Shown here: positions 49,874-61,224 of the stretch, piece after piece
How positions within the stretch are numbered: the first letter of the stretch is position 1
Layout: each line of letters opens with the position of its first letter
DNA from: Typha latifolia
Lineage: Eukaryota; Streptophyta; Magnoliopsida; Poales; Typhaceae
Length of the DNA stretch: 64,000 nt
Direction of reading: 5' to 3'
Assembly: GCA_019914945.1 (NCBI GenBank)
Contig: CM034109.1
Coordinates: 10,346,479-10,410,478 of the forward strand
Program-made: the position numbers and the translations under genes
The notes under the pieces: generated by a model
Told to the model about the DNA's origin: nothing
The model's database searches: none
The model's input: the letters and a program-made list of their open reading frames with translations, nothing else

Positions 49874-51229
49874 TCAATAAGGGGCAGAAGGCGGCGGTGG
49901 AGACGCGTAGTTATAGACCGGCAGAGACGGGGGCGGCGGCGGCGGGGAGAGGTACCGGTCTTCGGGGGAGACGTCGTAGGTCGGCGGCGGGGGAGTGAAG
50001 TTGCAGGCCGGCGGTGGCGGCGGCGGAGGGATGAAGAACTTCTTGCACTGGAAGGAGTCGCAATTGACGTGGTGGTTGGAGAAGAAGCTGCATTGGCTCT
50101 CAGACCGCTGCGCGGGGCGGCCGGGGATGCAGTTCCGGCGGTCGCTATTCGCCTGGACGTGCAAGCACGCAACCGGCTCGCCGGAGAAGAAGTTATAGGA
50201 GTAGGTAAAGTTCTTGAGATGGGGAAGGCGGCAAATCGACTCCGGAATCTCCCCAGTAAGCATGTTATGCGCCACATTCAACTGCTCTAAGCTCTTCATC
50301 TCCCCGAAGAACTCCGGCAGAGGTCCCATTAGCTTATTAAAGCTCACGTCGAACACGGTTAGGTTCTTCAGCATTCCGATCTCCGGCGGGACGCAGGAGT
50401 TCAACCCGTTGTTCATCAGGATGATCTCATTGAGGGTGTCGGACATGTTGGCCATGCTCGCCGGGAGGCACCCGCCGAAGCGGTTGTTGGCGAGCACGAT
50501 GACGGAGACAGGGGAGTTGCCGAAGTTATCCGGGAGCTCGAAATGGAATCGGTTGCTATTGATGAAGAGCGCGTCGAGGGGGAGGTCGAAGAGCTCTTTG
50601 GGGACGGCGCCTTCGAACTCGTTGAATCGAACGTCGAGGTATTTTAGGGATTTGAGGCGGAGGAGGACGGACGGGAATTTGCCCTCGAATCGGTTGTTGC
50701 TGAGATCGAGCTCGTGGAGGAGCTGGAGGTTCTCGAAGGTGGCCGGGACGGTGCCGCAGATACGGTTGGAGTTGACGTGGAAGACGGCGAGGTCGGCGAG
50801 GAGGCCGAGCTCAACGGGGAGGTAACTGGCGATGTCACCGTGGTTGAGGTCGATCCCGGCGACGACGCGGAGGTAGGGGTCGGAAAGGGAAGGGGCACAG
50901 AAGACGCCGGTGTAGTTGCAGACGTCGGGGCCCTGCCACGTGACGGTCAAGTTGTAGGGGTCGGAGAGGATGGCGTGCTTCCAGGCTTGGAGCGCGATGT
51001 AAGCATCGCGGAGGCGGGGGTTCTCGAAGGAGTAGGTGGGGTCCACGTAGACCCACTCGCCGCGCTCCCCTTGGCCGTCGAGGTAGTAAAGGAGCTGGCG
51101 GCGGCGGATGTAGCCGGCCTCGGCCTCGGTTAGGCCGCGGCTGGTGAATGCCGAGGCGAAGAGGGGGAGTATAAGGAGGAGGATAGAGGAGAATAGGAGG
51201 AATAACTGGCTCGGCTTATTCCCCCTCAT
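49874..51229 (-). CDS. LRX: Leucine-rich repeat extensin-like cell-wall protein (LRX)
   Basis: A single, very GC-rich exon encodes 451 residues starting MRGNKPSQLFLLF at 51229; the frame is open nine bases further upstream only to a non-ATG codon. A signal peptide (about residues 1-28, ending ASAF) precedes the LRX N-terminal domain, with the conserved ALQAWKHAILSDPYN and NYTGVFCAPS segments. About ten LRRs follow (DLNHGDIASYLPVELG to LTGEIPESICRLPHL), then a Cys-rich hinge (QCSFFSNHHVNCDSFQC). The tail is a short extensin-like region with runs of 6-7 prolines and SPPPP units, ending SAPY. LRX proteins are anchored in the wall, bind RALF peptides and work with FERONIA-type receptor kinases in wall-integrity sensing. 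The extensin tail is only about 50 residues, shorter than in classical LRX1-type members. A TATA-like tatata lies at 51367-51373 on the minus strand. Confidence 0.95.
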   Translation of the reverse strand: MRGNKPSQLFLLFSSILLLILPLFASAFTSRGLTEAEAGYIRRRQLLYYLDGQGERGEWVYVDPTYSFENPRLRDAYIALQAWKHAILSDPYNLTVTWQGPDVCNYTGVFCAPSLSDPYLRVVAGIDLNHGDIASYLPVELGLLADLAVFHVNSNRICGTVPATFENLQLLHELDLSNNRFEGKFPSVLLRLKSLKYLDVRFNEFEGAVPKELFDLPLDALFINSNRFHFELPDNFGNSPVSVIVLANNRFGGCLPASMANMSDTLNEIILMNNGLNSCVPPEIGMLKNLTVFDVSFNKLMGPLPEFFGEMKSLEQLNVAHNMLTGEIPESICRLPHLKNFTYSYNFFSGEPVACLHVQANSDRRNCIPGRPAQRSESQCSFFSNHHVNCDSFQCKKFFIPPPPPPPACNFTPPPPTYDVSPEDRYLSPPPPPPSLPVYNYASPPPPSAPY

Positions 51230-53928
51230 CTCATACAATGCAGGAGGAGGAGGAGGAGGAGTAGTCGTTGTTGGGTTTTGATTGAGAAAGGAGGAGGAGG
51301 AGGAAGAGAGGAAATAGACGCGAGGGACGGGTACAGCTATGACACAGCTCTGAGTGTTGTTATTCTCTATATAACTCTATTCGCGGGGGTCGGAGTTGCC
51401 TCCCATTAACATTTCTTTATCCGCTAATTTATTCATCAGGGTTTTGGGGAAGACTTCATTCCCTGGGTTTGAATCTTATTCTATTCAAACTTGGAAGGTG
51501 AAGTCTGGAATAAAATAGGAGACCAGGGATGGAGTAATCCAAGTTAGTGAGGGGCCCGTAGAGAACGTGGATGTATCAAACTATCAAAACGCGCTTAGTG
51601 GGAGTCCACTCTAGCCTTTAGGCTATGAAGCTCGTTTTATACTCTTTATATATATATATATATATATATAGTTATATAGTTATTCTTTTCTTCGCCGACG
51701 AGTGGATTTTATTAGCGGATTCGGTTTAGTTTTGGTGGTAGTTTTTTTTCTTTAAAAAAATAATAATATTGGTAATGGGGTTTGTTGGAGTGGCTGACAC
51801 CTAGTCTTTACGGAATGACCCTTTTGCCCTTGTTTGGGGGGTGGCATCGCGTATGAAATGTGGCTAGTTAGATTAGATGGATAAGCAATAGGAATGATTG
51901 GAGAGATAAAGCCTAAAGCCAATTAAGAGCAGCGGATAAGGTTGTAGTTGGCGTCGGAAGTCCGGTTTAGGTGATGAGGAGAATTGCGACAAAAGCCCAG
52001 CCATGTGAGTGGGGCCCAATAGAGTTGAAGTGCTACTTGGAACGGACACAACCACGAAGCCTCTTACTCTTATCTTAGTGCACCGTTTTAGGGAAAGAAA
52101 ATCTAACCATTTTATTCCGCAACAATAATCTTACTCTTAAGCTAAAGGAAAAGGAAGACTAGACTTAAACCTAATTCCGATTGTTCATACCCAATATAAG
52201 ATGGAGCAAATGGCGGTGTGTTAAGAATAAGAAGCATTCTCCAAGGATCTTGACTTTCCCGCTTTCCAGAAGTATTTAATGTGCAGGGGAGTTGGCTACA
52301 GGGGGGATGAGTTTTACTGCTACGTATGCAGGGTACGCGGATACGCCAGGCAGGAAAGCTCTGTTGAATACTTTGTTAGACACGACGAATGCCTGCTTCC
52401 TTAGTTGGGACATCTCATAGCTGACGGGAAAAGCTTGTACAACGGGGTTAAGGTAAAAGAATTGCTGTGATCCAAATTCCACGAATCTAGTCGACAAAAA
52501 AAAAATATATATATACAACTAGAACAGTTGATCCTACTTAGATTTCACATTAGGAATGAGAGAATTAGTCAACCGACTTGTTTTACAACCACAAGAATAA
52601 CGCTATTCCGTGCATAAAATGAAGTAGATTGGGGTAGAGAAACTCCAGAACCACTAGCTGCTCCACATAAGAGCACGCGCTCGAAGGAATAACGGGAGGA
52701 AGAAAGGAAAGAGGCTTGGTGTTCAGTGGTTTTACGGATATGCCACGCTACGAAATGGGCTTTTGCGTTGTACTTACGCGGTCCAATTTAGTTCAGGGCG
52801 ATCTCAGGCCTCGGCCTGTTAAATTAGTCCTTTCTGCCGCGAAATTTAAGTGTGGTCAGTAGCCATATTAGTGCAATTCGATACGGTTAGGAGTCGATTT
52901 TTATCGATTTGGTAGAAACAACGCCAATAGCTGACGTAGCATTTGGTAGCTTTGGACTGTACCAGAAGAGCTAATTTACATACAAATTAGAGATCCTGAA
53001 AATGACCAGCTCTAGAACATCACATCCATCTATTTACAAACTAAGAAACAAACTTCTGAATGAAAACTAGATTTCCATTAGTGAGTATAATATTACAACA
53101 AAACTAGAAAAGCACAAAATTTCCATGTAAACACAACCAAAAAATGTAACTTGTGAGCAGCAGCACATCTCAGAGTGACCAAAAGGTCCAAAACCATCCA
53201 AATATGCAATTTCACATTAGATGAAATAGGCCAGAACAAGGGATGCCAATGAGATCCGACACTTCCCATGAGCAGACCATCAGCAATAATCACATTCAAC
53301 TCTGAGTGCAAAATTTATGGGAGAAAGCCATTAATAATAATCAGGAACAAGAACCTGTGACTTGGGTTGGAGCTAAAAGGGTTAAAACAGCACATGTAAC
53401 ATACAAAATATTAAAAAAGTTCTTTCCCAACTTGATTTTCTTAAAATACAAATGTTGCTAATACCAAATTCATAAAGCTAGTGGATCACTCAAGGTAATC
53501 TACATATATAGGTGCTAGTTCCTTCATCTGTAAAATATTGCTGGAAGACGATCAAAAGAAAGGAAGCAAATATTGTGAATATCAATCAATATCGTGTACA
53601 AGTTGGAAGGCCGTGTCTTAACTTTCCTGCTAGAATTTCCAAATAATAAGATTAATAAGGAAGAGTAACCATAAAAACCAACATGTGGGATCCCAAACTA
53701 ATGCAGATGGCAAAGAATCTGTCTCCATAATTACAAAGCTTCCCTTAACCTCCTAAAAGATCACAGCATCGGAATCTTGAAAGATGTGCAAGCTTCAAAA
53801 TTTCTGCTGTAACTACGAAAGAATCAGGCATGACGTGGCATTCCCACATGCTACTCAAACTTTTAAGGAAAAACATCTTTCGGCTGTAATAACATTTGGA
53901 AATTACCTACACCTCTTAGCTTCTGTGG
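51230..53928. other. LRX promoter, unexplained sequence, and SYS1 3'UTR
   Basis: The proximal part is the LRX leader and promoter; a (TA)n microsatellite lies at 51647-51671. From about 52080 to 52960 base composition changes to near 45% GC without a gene. A minus-strand frame there (52276-52518) encodes an unfamiliar peptide; organelle-derived DNA is one possible source. From about 53000 the sequence is probably SYS1 3'UTR on the minus strand. Confidence 0.4.
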
Positions 53929-55761
53929 TCAAACACCTGTAGAAAATGAGCCTTGTGCATAAGCTGCAAATTATTTCAGTAGGGAAGGAAAGAATGAAAA
54001 GGATCTCATGACGATAGTAATCATGGAACAACAAATGTAATGAAAGAAAGGAACATTCCAAAAATAAGAAGAAAATATTTGCTTCACTATAATTATCTCT
54101 GGTCACTTGCAGTTTCAATAGCTACAAATTAACAATCATTGTATTCTATTTATTTCTTAACTTCTCATTTTGACATGTAAATATCTCATGACAGAACACC
54201 AAAAAAAAAAAATTCTGAACTAGAAGAACAAGATTATCTGCTCAAGTAACATAATGTAGTGCAAAGAACTTCTCTTTAGTAATTTAATAAAGATTGCGTC
54301 GACTAATAAAACCAGAAGCAAGTGTAGGAGTTCTTACTTGAACGAAGTCGTGTAATAGGAATTTCTCGCAGCTCGCGCCTAATACACAGCCATTCACCAA
54401 ACAAAGACATCACTGCTAGACCAGTAAGATTAACAGTCCACCATGTTAAAGAGGAGGGCCAGCCGCCATAGATTATGCATATAAAAAGATGGATGATATA
54501 GAGAGTGGCTGAGAAATCGAGGCACTTTTTGGCTCTCTCGATCAAATAAAGCATGTAACCTGCCCTGCTAAGGCCAAACAATGAAATAAGATTCAGAAAA
54601 TCTAGTCATGCAACCAATAAAGTTCAATACTTTTATAGCCTAAAAGCAAAATAGACAAATTTGACAGTGCAAGAATACAAATAACTAACTGGTGATAGAA
54701 ATGCAAATATGCTGCTCCTGTTGTTGCATATCCAAGCAAAACCTCAAAAAATATGATGATGAAAATAGAATATTAATGACATGGCCAAACTAATCATGGA
54801 CCATTGGAGTCTTCACACCACAGTCAAACATATCATAAATCATAAGTTTATAATGCCATATCAGATCATACAATACTTTAAAAAGTGGATGAAATATTTT
54901 TGGTATCAAACCGATGCCTCAAATAGTTTCCACAGAAAATTTTTGGAAAGCTGATCATGGTAAACAGAACCCAAAGAAGCAATCCAGGTTCATTGGTCCG
55001 ACCACTAACTGAGAACTTAACATAGGTTTTGACTTGCTAGGGTGGCTGTTCGATCAGATAACTGACAAAATCCATCATAAACAACAGGGATGTGAACCAA
55101 GGTTCAAACTTGCTCTTAGCATACATACTATCTAAACTCAAATCATGTCGTGATAGTAGCTATTAGACTATAGTTTACAATCTTGCAAATTTAGGCAGCA
55201 TTTTGTCTTGAGCAGAATGAGTGGAACAAGAGCTTATTCCAGTCAAAAAGTTGCCAAATAACTCTAGAGATGGAGAGACCATGCAAATCAAACAGCCTAT
55301 TACATCATAGAAATTTCAGATATTATTTGGCACTAGGAATTCAGGTAGACATCTGGCAGAAAGAAGAATATTTATTCAAATAAAAGATAAAATTACAGGA
55401 ATTGATAAATCAACAAAAATATTCTACCAAAGTAAGATGTAGGTCAAGGTTATATCACTTCATAAGAAAATTACGTCATAGTAACATAAAGTTAATCAAA
55501 CTATGACAAAGAGGAAGAGAAAGAACGATCACAATACCCTGCAAGAGAGCTGAGAAGAAACGAAACGATCGCACACCAACCGGTCACCGTCGAAGCAGTG
55601 AGCGTCGAGAAATCAAAGAAATACACAAGACTCAGCCGCGAGACTCGAGTCCCGACAAGAATAGACAGGAATAATCCAAGTGTCAGGTAATACAAGCACT
55701 GCAGGCACACGATCTGCGACACTATAAGCCATGGATCCCATACTATCGCCCCATAGAACAT
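53929..55761 (-). CDS. SYS1: SYS1 Golgi membrane protein homologue
   Basis: Three coding exons (55538-55761, 54338-54564, 53929-53936) join to 152 residues, the length normal for plant SYS1. The protein starts MFYGAIVWDPWLIVSQIVCL and has four hydrophobic segments, including TRVSRLSLVYFFDFSTLT and ATLYIIHLFICIIYGGWP. Exon 2 ends at IPITRLRS, and the last exon contributes only 8 nt, giving the conserved C-terminal SSV and stop. Without that splice the frame would run on into the intron and add 15 unrelated residues before a stop. SYS1 is an integral trans-Golgi protein that recruits the small GTPase ARL3/ARFRP1 after its N-terminal acetylation, which in turn recruits ARL1 and GRIP golgins. Confidence 0.95.
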
Positions 55762-56973
55762 CTCGGAATCAACTATATCGAGGAAACTACTCTAAACCTT
55801 TCCTTACCCTTTCCAACTCCAACCACAAATTCCTAGTACCTTCAAATCTGAACCCAATCCATAAATCTCTGACCTAATTCTCAGATTTCAAAGCAAGAAT
55901 CCAAGCTTCATCAACAAATTCAAACCCTAATCGCGACCTCCCGATCTCGTCGACGATGATTCCTTCGGTCAAGAGCGATGAGAGGGATTTCGAGAGTCCA
56001 ACCGGATCGCGAGATTTGGTATCGGGAGGCGAAGCAGAGAAGGGAAGGGGAACCGCTGCGCTCGAAGTCTCCTCGAGAGATTCGAAGCTGGATCTCGTTT
56101 TCTTTTTGACGCTTGTTTGTGTGTGTGTGTGCGCGTGTGTGTGCGCGCGCGTGAGAGAGAGAGGATCTGTCGTTCTGCTACGCCGCGCGCTTAGAAACTT
56201 CTATGCGACGGTGAGAGAATAATCTGACGGTGTGCGGTGAACGAGGATGTAATCGGACGGCTGGGAACTGACAAAGGCCCGGAAAAGGTAAGTACGTAGA
56301 TGGAAGGTGGCCCAACGTCATAGGCCGAAGCCCAAAGCTCCAGTAATCTTCATATTCAAGGAGGCCTTTGATTATTCTAATGAAAAAAAATGTATATATT
56401 TTCCAGAAGATAGTGTCAATTAATTATCCTCTATTTCCTATCTTCCATCTAGTTAGTTCAAAGATTACTCCAAGAAACATTTTCAGAATTAAATAGGGAA
56501 CAGGAAAAAATAAAATAGTCTAGAGGAAAGATGTTTAGTTATCTGATCATGATATGCGTTAATTTTTAATTTATGAAATGTAATAAGTTGTTATTCTTCT
56601 TTTCTTTTGAGAGGAGGAACAAGTTAGAAAAAAAGAATTACCCTGTGCGGCTGTGCTCACCAACCTGGAAGTATTGGTTCAGTGAAAGCAACCACATGAT
56701 TGTTAAGCAAGTAAAGGCCGGGCAAAGTTGTTGCCATTCTTCTTTTATTTTTTTATGCACTTATAGACAGATTAAAAGATTCAAAATGATACATCTCAAA
56801 CACAATGGAACCTTTCTATTTGGTTCTCAACAAAAGATAAATTACAAATGTAATTTCCAGATCATAAGTATCTCTCATCAGAATTACCATACAAAGAGGA
56901 GTTTTTTGTTTTGTTTTAAATACCTTTGCTTCTGTACAGTAATTTGCCAGTAAGTTTTCATACTCTTTATCAC
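55762..56973. other. SYS1 upstream region and GNL2 3' flank
   Basis: The 5' leader and promoter of SYS1 (minus strand) occupy the first 400-500 bases and include an alternating GT/GC run (about 56116-56162). An ATG-initiated plus-strand frame at 55956-56222 encodes a low-complexity peptide running through that microsatellite and is probably not a gene. The remainder is GNL2 3' flank. Confidence 0.5.
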
Positions 56974-59900
56974 TCAAAACTCCTCAGGAAACAACTCCTC
57001 CTTCACTGAAGGAGCTATCCACTGTATCTGAATGTTTGTCGTCTCCCAGAGCTCATCCCCCTCCTTCTGCACCAAGACCTCCTTCTCCTTCATCTCAACT
57101 ATCATCTGCTTCAGCAGCGCCGGCACTGCCTCCTGTAACAGCCCTGCCTTGCCTCCGTTCCCGAGATCGGCCTTCATGCAGGTGTCCATTCTCCTCATCA
57201 CCCCGAGCCAGAAGGTTCGAAACCCGGGGTTCTGCGACAAAGGTATCAAGTAGCGCAAGTACACCTCCACAAGGAGTTCCATCGCCTCCTTCAACGTGTT
57301 CTCCATGCTCCTCATCTCCCTCTCGGAGTTCTCCCTCCGCGAGTACTCCAACATCTTCTCGTGCAGGTCATCCACCATCGCGAAGATCACGAGGTTGAAC
57401 AGCGCGAGGCAGTTCGCCGGCGGGAACTCCAGCTCCTCGGTGGCCGCGAAGCACTTGCGCAGCTCCGCCACCGCCTGGTTTCGGATCTCCTCCCGCCTGA
57501 CTAAGCTTGTCTTCCTGAAAGACTCCGCGAGCTTCATGAATAAGTTCGCCGCGAGGTTGCCGGCGCTGGCACCTGTCTTGTGCCCCTCTTCGGCGGATGA
57601 GCTGCTTGAGCTACTGTTGGCGTTTCCAGGATCCGAGAATCCCGATTTATGCCATTGGATTATCCAATTCACCGATTCCGACATCAAGTCTAGTATCTCG
57701 GAGCTCTTCTCCAATGGGCTAATCTTAAGCGCGGCGAAGCCGAAAGCCGCCTCGATGCAGTAGGGGTAGTTGTATCTACTTATATGAGTGCCTTCGCTCA
57801 TCAATTTGACCAAAACCTCCACTCCCTGGTCGAAGGTCTCGGGGTGTCGCCCCGTTACAGAGAGGAGGTGCAACAGAGTCTTCCATCCGAGCATGGTTTG
57901 TATGTTCTCGGGATGCATGCTTAGAATCTCTGCCGTGGATTCTGCTATGCTCTCGAAGCAGGTGTCGAGGATCTCCTTGTCGAGCTTCCACATCAGGTTG
58001 ATTGATTTGAAGAGGAGCTCCTCAGGTAGTTTGTCGAGCCGAGGGGGGTCGGAGAAGAGCTTGATGGCGATTTTGAAGAGCGCGACGATGGCCTTCTCGG
58101 CGAACGGGCAAGGCGAGAAGAGCGGGAATTGGGAGACGACGGCGAAGCAGTCGTGGAACGGCGGCCAGAACGAAGTGAATCTGTGCAGGTTTACGGAAAC
58201 GATCATCGAGATGAGATCCCAGCAAAAGCCCACCGTCTCTTCCTCCTCCACCGGCGTGCTAAATTTCTGGCCTTTACCCGCCGCCGCGAATATTAAAGCC
58301 CGTCCGAGGTTTTGTAATGACTCGTCCGGTAGCTTCGCGCTCTCGCTGAATATATTCCCTATCCTGCACTGCTGGATTATCTTCAGATTGTTCTCAAACT
58401 CGCTCCCGGCGTTGAGCATCGATTCGGCGCCGCTCTCCAGCGAGAGGAACTGCGAGAACCGGCCGATCAACCCGGACACGTAGCGGCTGGTGCCCGACCC
58501 TTGGTGCGACGAGGGGAAGATGACGCCGGATTCCGACCTGGCGTGCGGCACCAGCTCGGATTTTGAGGCCGCGGCGTTCTCCGGCTCGATTACGGATTGC
58601 GGCAGGAGCTTTAGCCTCTTGAGCTTGAGCAAGCAATCTACAGTGTTCTTCCACGATCCGCGGACGGACTCGCCGAACTTATTCGCAATGGTGAAGAGGG
58701 CTAATGTAGCCATTCTCGGCTTCAGCTCATTGCTGAAGGTGAAGAGCATCTCCTCTGCGGTTGCGTAGGGATTTAGAAGGGTCGTAAATTTACAGAGACA
58801 TGAAAGGAGCTCATCGAGGATGTCTTCTAATCCGTAGCGCGCGATCCTCGCGATGGAGATCAGCCCTTCGACACACTCATTGAGGATCTCCTCGTCGTCG
58901 GTGTGCTCGAAGATGGCAGCGAGCGTCGACACCGAGGGCCCGGAGATGGCGACGAACACCTCCCTGCTCAGCTTGTGCTTGAAGTCGCAGGTGACGAACG
59001 GCTCGACGACTCGCGATCGCTTGATCAGGTCGGCCCACTGGTTCGAGTTGAGCTCGGTGGGCGACCCCGCCTGGCCGAAGAGCGTGATCGCGTGAGTGGA
59101 GATGGAATGGAAGAGCTCGGAGAGGTACTCCCGTGGGAGATCCATCCCTCCATTGATTGCTCTGTTGTTCCTTATAAACTCCTCTTCGGTCATCTTCTTC
59201 TTCACTTGCGGATTGTGCTGGTCGGTGTTTAGCATGATAAGCGAGTAGCAGAGGATAAAGACCGCGTCTTTGCTGACAAAGATTTCCGAGGACTGCTGCT
59301 CGTAGAACTTCTCCGAGAAGGCTTCGAGGATTCGTTGTATCTTCTGCGACTCTCCCGGCAGCCGGAACGTCTCGAGGAAGGTTCTCAATGCCGTATCGAG
59401 GATCACGCCGGAGAAATCAAAGGTTTCTGTGAACTCCTTGAGCACTTGGATGTTGAACTCATCTGGATCACCAAGGAAGTCCCCTATCTTGATCTTGTCC
59501 AAACCTGGGGTGTACCTGAAGAAGTAGGCCAGGCTCTTGGGCTCTGGCGGCGTTGGTACTAGATGGCAAATGTTCAAGAATTCTAGTCCTTTCTTCTCGT
59601 CTCTGTTGTAGTGGTTGGCCGCTATCATGATCTTCTTCTTCTTCAGCTTCCTCGTCCGGACGAACTCCACCCAGGTCTCCGGGTTATCGCACCCATCGCA
59701 CCTCTCGACCCAGAACGGTTGATACTCCGAGACGTCGATGTTGTATAAGTCCCGTTCCGGGATCCTATCAATTTCAACATTGTCGGCGATGGTAGTGATC
59801 ACATTCACTAGGCCTTCGAACGCCTGGACCTGCGTCGCCGTCATCGGGTTGATCACCGGGAACGCTGTCTTGCAGAGCAGCTTACCGACCTCCTCGAACA

Positions 59901-61224
59901 CGTTGTGCCGGAGGGGATCGCAGTCGTAGTTGACGTACATCTCAATGACAAACGTCGGTTGACTGCAGAAGCTTATTATCCCTTCTATCGCAACTTCCTG
60001 AAGCTGGATTCCGTTTACTCCCGTTGCAATCCTTAAGAGTACGTAGTGGAAGAATGCTTCGAGCTGGAGCCTGAGACCCCTGCAAAAGATAAATTAATCC
60101 TTATTGGGGGTTCTTTCCTTCTTCTTCACAGTTAGAGAATGATAGTAATTCTTACTGGCGTAAGAAATGGTAGAGATTTAGCACAGTGCTACAGATCATG
60201 GATAGGACTAATGGGCCTGATCGAGTTGCATAGTGGATCAAGTGATGGAAGAGATCATCCTGGATTATCCTAAGAAGCTTTGGGTGATTGCCGATCCCTC
60301 CGCCGCCTAGCTCGACGGCCGAATTGATCAGCACGAGGGCGAAAAGCTGGACGTCCTCGTCGGAGCTGATCGAACCGTAGCCTTCGATGGTGTCGACCAT
60401 CTCCCCGACGTTGAGCAGCGAGCAGAGGAAGTGGAAGATATCAACCATGCATCGAGCCCCGTACCCGGTCACCGGCCCGTCGCCCTCGACGTCGGACCCC
60501 AAGTCGTCGCCCTCCGCTACCTTGACTTCCGGGAGGTGGGCGAACACGGCCTGGACGAGCTCGTGCATGGCGTGGCGAGCGCTCCGTTGGAGGAGGTCGA
60601 TCCGGTGCACGGACTGCTGCGCGACCTGGAAGCAGGTGTTGATGACGGTGCAGACGGCGTGGTCGGTGAGGAGGGCCGAGGCGCGGGCGCGCATGACGGC
60701 TGTCAGGACCTGGAGGATGCGCATCAGGACGGCGTCCTCGGACGCGGGGTCGGTGCGCTCGAGGCGGCAGTTGGTGACGGCGGACACGACGGAGTGGATG
60801 GCCTCGCGACCCCCCGGGGCGCGCTCGTCGAAGATGTCGAGGCGGAGGATCTTCAGCACGGCGGATAGGGCGACGCCGGTGGCGGCGGCGGGGACGTCAT
60901 CGCTCTGGATGACGTCGAGGAAGGGGGAGAGATAGACGGAGGGGTCGACTGTGCGCCAGTCGGCGTGGTCGGGGTGGAAGATGAGAGAGCGGAGGGATTT
61001 CAGGGAGCGGAGGAGGTGGGCGGTGCCGGCATCTTCGTGGACCGGGGGAAGTAATTGGGAGGTGGGGTCTGGGGGCGGCGGATCACGGCGAGGACGGCGC
61101 CGACCTCGGTATTGAGCATGCAGGAGACGCCGAGCTCCTTGAGACGAGGGTCGCGGCGCCGGGAGACAGCAGTGTCGTCATACTTGACGTCGTCGTCGGA
61201 GAAGTTTTCGCTGGCTCCGGCCAT
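56974..61224 (-). CDS. GNL2: GNOM-like ARF guanine-nucleotide exchange factor GNL2, with an apparent 1-nt frameshift
   Basis: Two large exons (60156-61224 and 56974-60079) encode a large ARF-GEF of about 1,391 residues. The N terminus has ELGVSCMLNTEVGAVLAVIR (the DCB start), then HUS-type segments such as NLYHFLRQ. The Sec7 domain lies roughly at 510-690 with the glutamic-finger motif FRLPGESQKI and NTDQHNPQVKKKMTEEEFI. Long HDS repeats follow, ending ELFPEEF. Many segments match GNL2 rather than GNOM/GNL1, for example YVNYDCDP and TFWLGVMRRMDTCMKADLG. GNL2 is the pollen-specific, brefeldin-resistant GEF required for pollen germination in Arabidopsis. The frame breaks near 61045-61049: upstream codons run in one frame and downstream codons in another, as if one C were missing from a run of five. 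Counting bases confirms it: exon 1 is 1,069 nt, one short of the phase that exon 2 needs. Confidence 0.94.

Noticed and set aside
49831..51133. Several long alternative frames over the LRX gene (proline- or serine-rich)
   Set aside because: They are frame shadows of the same GC-rich exon; only the 451-residue frame has a signal peptide, LRRs and hinge cysteines.
55956..56222. 88-codon plus-strand frame upstream of SYS1
   Set aside because: It is largely translated GT/GC microsatellite (VCVCVCACVCARV) in the opposite-strand promoter, hence low-complexity noise.
56974..61224. Plus-strand open frames throughout GNL2 (for example 57788-58483)
   Set aside because: They are antisense shadows of a GC-rich coding exon whose sense strand matches GNL2 along its full length.
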